A stretch of 64,000 nt of DNA from Rhinopomastus cyanomelas (taxonomy: Eukaryota > Chordata > Aves > Bucerotiformes > Rhinopomastidae). The stretch lies in the NCBI GenBank assembly GCA_013400115.1, contig VXBP01008528.1, forward strand, positions 62,001 to 126,000, in the 5' to 3' direction. Position 1 is the first letter of the stretch. Every line of letters begins with the position of its first letter. Below are positions 21,401-31,130 of this stretch, piece after piece. The position numbers were made by a program, and so were the translations under genes. The notes under the pieces are model-generated. The model did not search any database. It had not been told where the DNA came from and saw only the letters and a list, made by a program, of their open reading frames with translations.

Positions 21401-23333
21401 ACAAGACCCTTAATTCCCTTCAGGCACTTCCTGGGCAAAGTGTCTGCAGCTACTCCCAGCATCAGGCTGAAGCCGAGGATCCTTCCTTAACAAGGCTGTT
21501 TCTTTACACAAGCAGCTGCTTTCACACTCCCAGTGAATATTTTAGAAGATCATGTGTGAGAAGGTGGGAGCATGAGTGTGACTGCAGGCAGATAAATGTA
21601 GGTACCTACAGGGCACCTACAGGGAGGAGAGCAGCCAAGACTAGAGGTTGCAGCACTGCCACAAACATCATGAAGCTTATTTTGGCCACATTTACATCAT
21701 GTTTTTTTGATTCATACTACCCCAGACACAGGTTGTGTGTACATATGTGTGTGTGTTGTCTTGGCTTGCCAGTGCCTCAGTTTCCCCTTCTGTGCTTTGA
21801 TTATTCAGACCAGAATTACCCCAGAACAGACCAGCTCCCACAAGGTGTTTCACAAGAGGAATTGGGATGGGAAATAACCTTATTCACTGCCTGTGGGACC
21901 AGCAGTTCTTATAAACACAAATTAAATGCAACTTCACCTTATACTTCTGTAAATAATTACTGAAATCACAGTGAAAGTCCAGAGTTTTATGAAAAAAACA
22001 TCATCTCTGTAAGGAACCACAAGGAAAACATTTGGGAGATGGAACTGCACCCAACTGCGATGATTTGTACCCAAATTAACACAGAAATGAAACCAACATG
22101 GCCAAGATACAGTGAATATTGGTCACTTTGCATTCCTTTTCTTCACAGAGTCTTTAGAAACATCAGCACCAAAGTAACCAAAGCACAGAGAGCAGAAGAG
22201 GAACCTTTCATCCCAGCCTGGCTCCTCAGAAGAACACGCTTCTTGCCCTCTGTGTGCTCCTACCACTTCCCAAATTTCAAACAAACCCAGAGCACTCAGT
22301 AAGAGCCTGGAAGATCCTTAATTCCATTCATATTTCAATCAAATAGGGACCAGACATGAGCAAAGCAACTCCATGAAAGCAAAATCCACTCCTAATTCAG
22401 CACCAGCAAACCCACTCAGAAATGATGCTGGAAACCAGGGTCCTGGTGTTCTGCTGACCCAGACCCACAGCTGTGTCCAGCCAGTATGAAAAGCACAGTA
22501 CCAGTACAGACCAGGCTGATAATCCACAGAAAAACTGGGTACCACAAGAAGGAAAAAGTTTCACTTAGCCTGAGAAAGGCAAGATACAGGGAGCAGCAAG
22601 GAGAAGTCTTACTCCTCCCATCCACTTGGGACTCTCCCTCCAAGTGGCTCCATAAAGGCTACTGCAATAAAGCTCCTCAATCAATGAGGTGCTGGTGCAA
22701 CAGAGACCTCAAAAGAAGTCAGGAATAAATAGCAACCAGTTTGATTTGCACAGTTCCCAGCTGCTCTCATCTCTCCCTGAAGCTTTTTGGAGGCAAACAC
22801 GCCTGTCCTCAGACAGTTAAGACCAAGGAGCCTTAATGAAACCTCTGAAATCACAGACACACACAAATCCACAGCTCCACGTGCACAAAACAACTTCCAG
22901 AAGGTCCATTTAAATGCATTTCACAGCCAACACCATTAAAAATATCTTAAAAGCCAGAATTCCTTACCTTGAGCAGGGAGGATGAGATGTGTGACCTGTC
23001 TATTTTCTATCAAAACAGTAGGTCAATCTCTTTTTGCCAAAACTCTCAGGCAGGCAGGCAGGCAGCCATGAGAAGTGACCTCACTAGGTTCTCACTCTCA
23101 AGGGGTGCTTGAGCAACAGCCCAAAAGGAGCTGCAGGAATCCCTCCCTTTATAAGGGAACCCTCGTCACTTCCTCTGGAGCATCTCAGAATGTGTCCCAC
23201 CTGTGATTTTTAAAGGGGAATCTTAACTCTTGCAAAGGAAGTACCTGAGTGATGGAATGTTCTAGCCCTTTAAACTACATAATATTCACCATGGTCAAGG
23301 TTAACCTGTGTCTAGCAAGAAGATGTAGGGGAC
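21401..23333. other. 1.9 kb unique DNA, no gene seen
   Basis: No CR1. It contains a short GT-rich patch at about 21,736-21,760 and a (CAGG)4-5 microsatellite at 23,047-23,065. Plus frame 21556-21963 (135 codons) is the longest and shows no domain. Confidence 0.5.
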
Positions 23334-23718
23334 AGGCTGCAGGGAGTTGGGGCTGTTCAGCCTAGATAAAAGAGGAGGCTCCGGGGAGCCTTCAGCTTCC
23401 AGGGGACAATGAGGGAGCTGGGGAAGGACTTTTTACAAGGCTTTGTAGTGATAGGACCAGGGGAAATGGCTTTAAGCTAAATATGGGAGATTTAGATTAG
23501 ATCTTGGGAGGAAATTCCTCTTTGTGAGGGCGCTGAGGACCTGGAAAAGGTTGCCCAGGGAGGCTGTGGCCACTCTGTCCCTGGCAGTGCTCAAGGCCAG
23601 GTTGGATGGGGCTCTGGGCAACCTGGCCTGGTGAGAGGTGTCGCTGCCCTTGGGAAGAGCTTGGCACTGAGTGAGCTCTGAGCTCCCTTCTAACCCGACC
23701 CTTTCTGTGATTCGATGC
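23334..23718 (+). mobile_element. CR1 LINE 3' part, group E
   Basis: Starts at GGCTGCAGGGAGTTGGGGCT, in the ORF2 C-terminal region, runs through AAGGCCAGGTTGGATGGGGC and ends at CTTTCTGTGATTCGATGCA. It shares the CTGTGGCC-CTC-TCCCTGGCAGTG segment with the copy at 27.0 kb. Divergence inside (TTAGATTAGATCTTGGGAGG) suggests an older insertion. Confidence 0.92.
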
Positions 23719-23891
23719 ACGTAGTCCTCAACCAGAGAGTAATTCCAGGAAAACCCAAAATACCTTGGCAAACCGAAATCTACTGGAATTTAGTTTAGTG
23801 ACCCCAGTGAAAAGGAAGGGAGCAGGTGACCATGACCTCCCAAAGGAGATCCAGACCTTCACCTCACACCTTTTGCAGAACACAGGGATCT

Positions 23892-24402
23892 AACCCTCTA
23901 CTCTGCCACAGCTGGAGGATTGTGTCCAGTTCTGGGCCCCTCAGTGTGGAGCTGCTGGAGGGAGTCCTGCGTAGGGCAACGAAGATGATGAAGGAAGTGG
24001 AGAACCTCCCTTATGAGAAGAGGCTGGGGGAGCTGGGTCTCTTGAGCTTGGAGAAGAGGAGACTGAGGGGTGACTTCATTAATGTCTATAAATATGTGAA
24101 GGGTGGGTGTCAGGAGGACGGAGCCAGGCTCTGCTCAGTGTCATCTAGTGATAGGATGAGGGACAATGGGTGTGAGCTGGAACAGAGGAGGTTCCACATA
24201 AATATAAGAAGGAACTTCTCAGTGAGGGTGACAGAGCCCTGGAACAGGCTGCCCAGGGAGGTTGTGGAGTCTCCTTCACTGGAGATGTTTAAAACCCACC
24301 TGGATGTGTTCCTGTGTGACTTGGTCTAGGTGATCCTGCTGTGTCAGGGGGATTGGACTGGATGATCTTTGAGGTCCCTCCCAATCCCTAATGATTCCAT
24401 GA
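23892..24402 (+). mobile_element. CR1 LINE, group A, about 510 bases
   Basis: From AACCCTCTACTCTGCCACAG to CCCTAATGATTCCATGAA. The 167-codon plus frame over it (23826-24329) is the ORF2 C-terminus (LPYEKRLGELGLLSLEKRRL) continued into the 3' UTR, kept open by low divergence, so this copy is fairly young. A three-base loss is seen at AGGAACTTCTCAGTGAGG. Confidence 0.95.
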
Positions 24403-25190
24403 ACCCTTTCCATTCCCTGTACCACCTGGGTCTGCAGGAGAGGAGAACCAAAGGCACGCAGCCTGAGCAAGGAGTGCTGTGTTCTCCTCTGTGACTACCA
24501 GCACGTTATTTAGTCACTTGGTGACTCTTTTCCCCATCTGTGGCAGCAAGTAAGGCTGGATGCTCACTTTGCCCACACAGCATTACGCAACAGCTGGTTC
24601 GAAAGGTGCGTGTGCAAGAGCACTGCCATCGCCAGAAGGAGTCATCCTGCCCAGATGTCCACACAAAGCACCTTTCCCACCTCACAGCCTCTTTTTCCCA
24701 GCTTCAACAGATGTGGGTGAGTTTCTTTGTCAGGAGCTTTCAGACTGTAGCAGGAGAAGGTGCTGCATCGCTGGGAAGGCAGTTTTCACAGGACAGAGAG
24801 AAGCTGAGGAAAACAGATGTGGATCAGACCCTGTTAGAGCCTTGGGCTGCTCAAACCTCTTATAATAGTAATTAATATAACAATAGTAATTAACATAATA
24901 ATAGTAGCTAATGACCAGAAATCTTTATTTTTTCAACTTTTGATATGAAATCACTCCAAAGCAAAATATTCAAGGTGTAAATACATCAGAGAGTGCCCCA
25001 AAAGTGTTTTAATTCAATCTCCAGAATTGTGCCCCACACTCTGAGCTCTTCTCACGCTGCTTTTGTTGCTGCCATCACGATAAAGGCGCTCTGAGCTGAG
25101 AAACAGCTTAGTAATTCCCACCCAGTTGCAGGAGGCAGAGCTCTAGCTGTGAATTATTACACCCGGAGTCACGTCCTGCAGAGCGTTCGC
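24403..25190. other. Unique DNA, no gene seen
   Basis: Contains an imperfect ATAATAGTAATTAA-type repeat at about 24,861-24,912, too degenerate to be a microsatellite. Two overlapping plus frames at 24540-24875 have no domain. Confidence 0.5.
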
Positions 25191-25207
25191 TGCAGCATCT
25201 CCTCTGG

Positions 25208-25903
25208 GTGATGGGAGAGCAGGCAATGGGTGAGGAAAGGGATGCTGCAGGGATGTCAGTGCAATTTAAAATGCAACCTGCCAGTGAAGTGTGCCCGTTC
25301 AGGTGGCAGAAAACAACCCAGAGGGTGGGAGAGAGGGGAGACAGTGCAGGTGTAAGTCATCCAGGGAGCATTCGGTATCAAACTGCTGTTGGTGACATCA
25401 GCCTAGCAACTGTTTATGCAAACAATCCGGCTGACTCATTAGAGCTCTGCTCTGATCAGCTATTAACTGTAACTGACAGATTAAGAGGGGAACAGCATGA
25501 GACAGATACTTCACAAGTGAGAGCAAAACATACTGGGAGCTTCAGCTCGGTTTTAATTCCAGCACCCTGCTCCCCACCCCCAGCCGTCTCCGTTGCCGCA
25601 GCGGCTCCCCTGGCATGTTCCATATTGTCTGCTGCATATCTGGGCGCCCACCTAGACAGCTCTGCATTCTCAGCAGCACCCAGTGGCACCCACACGTGGG
25701 TTTGGCATTCCAGGGAACCCATTGCAACAGGCACGCAGTCTTCCTTGCCTTTCCGAGGGCTTCTTAGCTCACAGATGCTCTCGGTATCACCCACTGTGCT
25801 TCAATACTTCTTGTGTCCCGTGCACATTCTTCGGGGTCTAATCCTTTCAAATAATAGTGCTCTCCTTCAGATGCTGCCTGATAACGATGGAAAAAAGGGC
25901 TGA
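25208..25903 (+). other. Longest open frame in the window (231 codons), probably chance
   Basis: A non-repeat frame; the first ATG is at 25,211. The predicted peptide has no signal peptide, transmembrane segment or motif I recognise; residues about 115-145 are a Ser/Ala/Pro-rich run. The minus strand is also open for 112 codons over the same DNA (25456-25794), which points to base composition. The DNA holds TGACTCA (AP-1 type, 25432-25438) and CCTAGCAAC (RFX half-site type, near 25,402), so it could equally be regulatory. Confidence 0.12.
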
Positions 25904-26946
25904 GATAGCAGCTTGCTCTTTTTCATTTCTCTAAGCTGATAGACGGGGCTTGTCAAATGCAATCAGGAAAAAATAACTCAAACCCTGCTGCTATTCTCTC
26001 TCCATTTCATGTTTCTCCACATTGCGAGGAAGTCCTGGTCCTAAAGAAGTCCTACTTTGGATTGGAAGTAGCTCATAAAAGCCATGCCTGGCTCTCACAC
26101 AGCCCACAAGGAGCTGGAGGGACTTGTTGCCACAGGAGAACCCAAAGTACGTTAATAAAAAGGGGCTTTAAGTGCACGTAGACTAATAAATGTAATAAAG
26201 CCCCACCTGAGCCACTAATACGAAAGCTATGGGTTGGCAGAGGTTGCCACCACGCTCTAGGGGACTGCATGGGCACCCCTGCCCCTATAATTACATTATG
26301 AGCTCCTGCTACAGGCTAGAAGCTGGCTGAGAAGGACTTTGAACCGAGCTCCCCAGACCTGATCTCATGGACAAACCCTGCAGAAGCCTTGTGCCACAAG
26401 GCTTCCCACACAGGTTAGGAGAGCAGAGGGTCTGGGGTAAAGCCAGCACCCAGCACTGCCTTAAGTACTGGCTGAAGCTTTGCCCATCCTCTTTCTCCTC
26501 CCCTTTTTCCACCCCACAGGGCTTGATTTCAAAAATGGGAACAGCTGGACTTTCTCTTTTAGGGGCTGGATGGCCCCAAATGAGAAGCAAACCCTAAGGA
26601 AATGCCCCTCTGCACGAGCCAAGCACAGTGATAGGAATTTCATTTCCCTTGCCACAGGCCATATCCTCTGAGCCTGCTGTGTGGGACCCAGGGCACCCCT
26701 GCAGCATCATCCTTAGTCCTGGCTCCCCTGGATGAGGAAGAAACCCCTATCAGCTTCTGCCAAGGTGTCAGGCTGGCTTGAGCCATGATCCCCTTAAACC
26801 TCTTCCTCTCTCCTGTGACATGGAGAAGGCATCACTAATAGGGCTAGCCAGCCATTAGCAGGGCTAATTAGTCATTAAGCCTGATATCCTATTAATAGTT
26901 GCCAACAGCAGATGCCTAGTGAAGGGCGGGAGAGGAGGGTAAGAAG
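25904..26946. other. Unique DNA, no gene seen
   Basis: No repeat. Several opposed overlapping frames of 60-93 codons at 26309-26671, typical of GC-balanced non-coding DNA. A short duplicated phrase TAGGGCTAGCCAGCCATTAG / AGGGCTAATTAGTCATTAAG lies at 26,839-26,880. Confidence 0.5.
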
Positions 26947-27228
26947 GACCTAGTGATAGGACAAGAGGGATGGGTTCACGCTAAAAGTGGGGAGATTTGG
27001 ATGAGATCTGATGCAGAAGTCCCTCCCTGTGAGGGTGCTGAGGCCCTGGAACAGGTTGCCCAGGGAGGTTGTGGCTGCTCCATCCCTGGCAGTGTCCAAG
27101 GTCATGTTGGATGGGGCTCTGGGCAACCTGGTCAGGTGAGAGGTGTCACTGCCCACGGGATGGGTCTGGGTCTGGATGGTCTCTGAGGTGTCTGATGTCC
27201 CAACCCAAACCACTCTGTGATTCCATAC
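26947..27228 (+). mobile_element. CR1 LINE 3' part, group E
   Basis: Starts at CTAGTGATAGGACAAGAGGG and ends at CCACTCTGTGATTCCATA. It carries the diagnostic TTGGATGGGGCTCTGGGCAA. The 154-codon minus frame crossing it is antisense to CR1 and not a gene. Confidence 0.92.
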
Positions 27229-28949
27229 GACAGGGTTGGCATCTCTTTGTGCCTGAACTGCAGTCTCCTTTCTGACGAGCAAACTGTTCGCCCCCCCCGT
27301 GCACTTCCCCTGACTCCAGTAAGCAGCTCTGTGAGCGATGGGGTGCGTAAGCTGGTCACCACCTTGCCCATAAATATTGCCCCAAACGCTTTCTTTCCTG
27401 CAGAGATAAGACAATCTCCCATCTTTATAGGTTCCACATTGAAATCAATATGGTCTGCGCTCAAAGCTCACGCACCCTTCTGCCTCTGCAGCCATCCCTC
27501 CTCGATGTGTTTCCATACCTCCTATATATAAATATATATATAAAACATATATTCCCACATCAGGCAGGATTAAGTGCATATTTCCACCGAGAAATAAATA
27601 AATAAGCAACCAGCAATTTCTCAATTTCTCCCTGCTGTGCGGCGGTGGCGAAAATTGCTTGGAAATGGGGCCGTAATAAATATCCTATATATAACCGCAC
27701 GGCGTGGAGGAGGGGAGCAGGCTCTGGGGGGGCGGCTTGTGGGAAGGGGAAAGAAGGTTTGTACGTTTGAAAAGGGGAAAAAAAAAAGTGAATACAAAGG
27801 AGGGCACAGAAACACATCCAGCCATTTCCACCCTGCTGCTATTTATAGCGGTGGTGTTGTGAGGTTTGTTTAAAGGGGCACCGGAGGAGGATGGAAGGAC
27901 CTAACCCTCCTTCAAGGAGGCAGGAACAATATTAACTTGGCAAAAGAAAGTCCAACCTCAAAGACTGTGGCTGTTCTTGCTTTTTGCCTCCCCCCATGTC
28001 TGTAAGGATTGAGGTTTTAGACTGTAGTTGCTTGCCCATCAACACTTTTTCCTCTCTAGCCCAGGGAGGTGGTGGTCCGACCGTTCTAGGGTCGAGCCCC
28101 AAAGCGAAGAGAGGACAGCCAGGGAAATGAGCCAACATTTCTGCCACCACCCTCCCCAAATTTCTCCTCCTTGCAGCAGGCACTGGCAGGGGAGGCGGAT
28201 TTCAAACTGCTCCGGTTAGCTCCGCAGTTGGTCGAGAGCAAACATGAGAACTATTCGCCCCGACGCTGCCAATTCCGCTGCGAATCCATTGAGTTTGGGA
28301 ATCCAGTAGAAATACTGAAATAACCGGGGTGACAACTTCAGCGGGGTCCTCAGAGGATGCTCTGCTGCTGAAGAGTTACAGTACGAACCCCCGAAGAGCT
28401 TCTCTATTGTTCCCTCGTGAGATGCCATATGGAGCTGGAGGGGTGGGAACTCGAGGGGAAGAACTATGACAATGAAAACAAAATCATCAATAAAATAAAG
28501 GAAGTCCTGTGTTCTCTGCGGGGACATGGCTAGGGACTCACCAGCCCAGCCACAAGAAATTCCAGCTCCTCGAGCAGCACAGAGATGAGATGGCGAGAGC
28601 ACAGGAAGGTTCTTTCAGTGTGGGCTTACAGGCAACGTGGAGGCTGGCAAGTGAACGAACGTCCCCGCAGGCCCTTCAGCCATGCTCCAGTCAGCACTTT
28701 GCCAGCTCAGCCCCACTGGCCAGACAAGTTCCGTGTGTTTTGATTCATAGTAGGGAGCTGTGGCTGCCCCGTGGCTGGCATGAGATGTTCTCCTGCATTC
28801 CTGCTTTGGGAAGCTGTTGGAGCAGGGAGCCTGGGTCCTGTACGTGGCCGTAGAAGTGAGAAGCTGTTGCAGAGCATCCTGTGCTCTTTGGTGTAAAGAC
28901 AAGACCCATGTTGTGCTCTGCTGGAGGAGAATCATAGAATCACAGATTG
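27229..28949. other. Unique DNA around the MEF2-type block
   Basis: No CR1 body; only CATAGAATCACAG at about 28,932-28,944 resembles a reversed CR1 tail. It has a C run at 27,291-27,297 and a purine-rich stretch at 27,700-27,790. The 128-codon minus frame (28216-28602) has no domain. Confidence 0.5.
27510..27860. promoter_or_regulatory. Candidate enhancer with three MEF2-type sites
   Basis: Three matches to the MEF2 consensus YTA(A/T)4TAR lie within 330 bases: CTATATATAA at 27522-27531, CTATATATAA at 27685-27694 and CTATTTATAG at 27839-27848. The block is repeat-free apart from a TATA-rich stretch at 27,522-27,552 and an A run at 27,778-27,787, and also contains TAATAAATATCC. The first site lies in low-complexity TA sequence and is weak evidence; the third is a classic form. 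Enhancer activity is inference. Confidence 0.3.
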
Positions 28950-29010
28950 TGAGAGTTGAGGTTCTTCAGTCTGAAGATGAGAAGGCTCTGGGGCAGCCTT
29001 CTTGTCACCT
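28950..29010 (+). mobile_element. CR1 LINE, group D, left part of interrupted copy
   Basis: GAGAGTTGAGGTTCTTCAGT to CTTGTCACCT matches the start of the group D copy at 49.37 kb (GAGAGCTGGGGTTGTTCAGC). It is cut at 29,010 by a group A insertion and continues at 29,139. Confidence 0.87.
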
Positions 29011-29138
29011 GATGTTTAAGACCCACCTGGATGTGTTCCTGTGCAACTTGGTCTGGGTGATCCTGCTCTGGCAGGGGGACTGGACTAGATGATCTTTCAA
29101 GGTCCCTTCCAAACCCTAATGATTCTATGATTCAATGA
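29011..29138 (+). mobile_element. Nested CR1 3' end, group A
   Basis: From GATGTTTAAGACCCACCTGG to ATTCTATGATTCAATGA, about 128 bases, inserted in the same orientation into group D. Low divergence and two tail units indicate a relatively young insertion. Confidence 0.93.
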
Positions 29139-29411
29139 CTCCAACCCCTGAAAGAGGCTGTCAGAGGGCTGGGGAAGGCTGTTCCCAAGGGCAGGGAATG
29201 ATAGGATGAGGGGTGATGGATTGAAGATGGAAAAGGGAAGATTGAGGCTGGACAGGAGGAAAAAGTTGTTGAATGTGAGGGTGGGGGATCCCTGGAACAG
29301 GCTGCCCAGAGACGGGGTGGAGGCCCCATCCCTGGAGCCATTCAAGGCCAGGCTGGCTGGGGCTGTGGGCAACCTGATTCACTGAAAGATATCCCTGCTT
29401 ACTGCAGGGGG
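29139..29411 (+). mobile_element. CR1 LINE, group D, right part of interrupted copy
   Basis: Resumes at CTCCAACCCCTGAAAGAGGC, runs through CAGGAGGAAAAAGTTGTTGA and GGCCAGGCTGGCTGGGGCTG, and fades after CTTACTGCAGGGGG without reaching a tail. Antisense frames of 69-91 codons over it are CR1 shadows. Confidence 0.92.
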
Positions 29412-30100
29412 CTCAGAGAACCTGCAGAGACAGTGGTGGCCAAAGAGCCCCCTCGCACGGCTGCTCCTCTGGAGCCCAGCGAGCACTTCCAGCCACGGCG
29501 CGGCTGCAGCGCAGGTCCTTGCGCCGCAGCTCCAGCCCATTAACTTGTAGCTCACAGGCATGAAATTTTCTCTGGGTCCCTTTGACAGGAGCAGAACGCC
29601 CGTCAGCGCTCAAAACACCCGCTCCCGCGCCAAGAGCTGCAATATGGTAATGAAGACCTCCGCTCGCTTTTCGGGGCGATCTGCTTTGTAATTGCCACCG
29701 TTAGCCGGTTTAATAAGCTTAGAAACCCGCCTGAAAGAAAACGCTGGGCCTCCGTCTCCTCTCCCTTAATCCAGTGCAGAGTGGGAGGGAGCACAGTGAG
29801 GCGTGTGGGCTAGACCTGCACCAGTTACATTCAGGGTGTCCTTACTGGGAGATGAGAACGATGGCCGCGGAAGCCTGGTCCCACCCTGGGGGTTGGTGAG
29901 GGGTTCGCTGCTGCAGAGGCAGCTCTGGGGTGGGGACAGAGAGCAGCAGCTGCTTCGTTCTCCTCTTCCTTCCAGAGCTTCAGCTTCCCACTGGATTTTA
30001 TTAAGGCTATTGGGCCACCAATTCAAACAGCCTTGTTTTGTGTCTCCCAACAGGCCACTTGACACACAAATGCTGTCCTGCTTCTGCTTTGGTACCACGA
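29412..30100. other. Unique DNA, moderately CpG-rich, no gene seen
   Basis: Around 29,450-29,540 the sequence is GC-rich with several CpGs (CCACGGCGCGGCTGCAGCGC), but too short for a CpG island by usual criteria. Opposite frames at 29766-30117 (110 and 104 codons) have no domain. Confidence 0.5.
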
Positions 30101-30526
30101 TGCAGCCTAGAAACTGAGAGAGGGGCTACCTAAGGGTAGGAGAAAGAGTCACAGCAGTCTAAACCACTTCTTGCAGCCTGGACACCGAGAGAGGGGCTAC
30201 CTACGGGTAGGGGAAAGAGTCACAGCAGTCTAAACCACTTCTTGCAGCCTGGACACCGAGAGAGGGGCTACCTACGGGTAGGGGAAAGAGTCCCAGCAGT
30301 CTAAACAACTTTTTTCAGCCTGGACACCGAGAGAGGGGCTACCTACGGGTAGGGGAAAGAGTCCCAGCAGTCTAAACAACTTTTTTCAGCCTGGACACCG
30401 AAAGAGGGGCTACCTAAGGGTAGAGGAAAGAGTCACAGCAGTCTCAAGCACTTTTTGCAGCCTAGAAACTGAGAGAGGGGCTACCTAAGGGTAGGGGGAA
30501 GAGTCCCAGCAGTCCCAACCACTTTA
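30101..30526 (+). repeat. 71-bp minisatellite, six copies
   Basis: TGCAGCCT (variant TTCAGCCT) recurs at 30101, 30172, 30243, 30314, 30385 and 30456, an exact 71-base period. Each unit contains GAGAGGGGCTACCTA-GGGTA, AAAGAGTC-CAGCAGTCT and an AACCACTT-type end. Copies 1 and 6 share the AGAAACTGAG form; copies 2-5 have GGACACCGA. Copies 3 and 4 are nearly identical, pointing to recent unit turnover in the middle. The period is not a multiple of three and there is no long frame, so it is non-coding. Confidence 0.97.
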
Positions 30527-31130
30527 CACCGAGTCCTGAGCTGCCGTCTGGGCAAAAGCATCACTCAGGTCTATATAAAGCTGCACAGAATCCCAGTTAC
30601 AAACCAAGGGCCATCAGATTCTGTGCTTCATTATATGTTTTAATTGTTGAACCGCAGGGGCACTTGGCAGTCATAAACGCACGCTTATTAATTAAAACAA
30701 AAAGAGAAAAGGACTTGAATGAGGCCGAATCAACCTGAGAAAATAAAATATCATCCGACGAAGGGCTGATATATTGTTACTCTGATAAGTTCAAACAAGT
30801 GTGACTCACTATACAACCATTCTATCAATCCTGAACAAAAAACTGCATGGGATTATTATGCTTTTAATCCAAAGAGCTGGGTATTTGGAATTCCTCAAGC
30901 CCTTTGTGGTGTCATATTAGCTAGGCCAGTCTCTCATGAAAAGAATGTATTGTTGAATAGAGTTGAGTCCGGATCTCTGCTCCATTGGGTTGATAAAATG
31001 GCAGTTGATTTAAAAAGGACCAGCTTGTCTGGAGAAAGGATTAGCAGATTAAGAGACTGCATGTAATTTTTTTTTTATGTAATGTAAAGTTACATTTCAT
31101 AACTAAAAGGGATTAATTAAAACGTTAATA
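30527..31130. other. Possible conserved non-coding block beside the minisatellite
   Basis: Starts with a TATA-like CTATATAAAG at 30571-30580, 45 bases after the last 71-bp unit. It continues as AT-rich, repeat-free sequence with TTATTAATTAAAAC (near 30,686), TTTAATTGTTGAACC and CAAACAAGTGTGACTCAC. The density of TAATTA cores suits homeodomain binding. Function is inference. Confidence 0.3.

Noticed and set aside
23826..24329. 167-codon plus frame
   Set aside because: Lies almost wholly on a group A CR1 copy; open only because the copy is young.
24861..24912. ATAATAGTAATTAA repeat
   Set aside because: Too degenerate and short for a real microsatellite.
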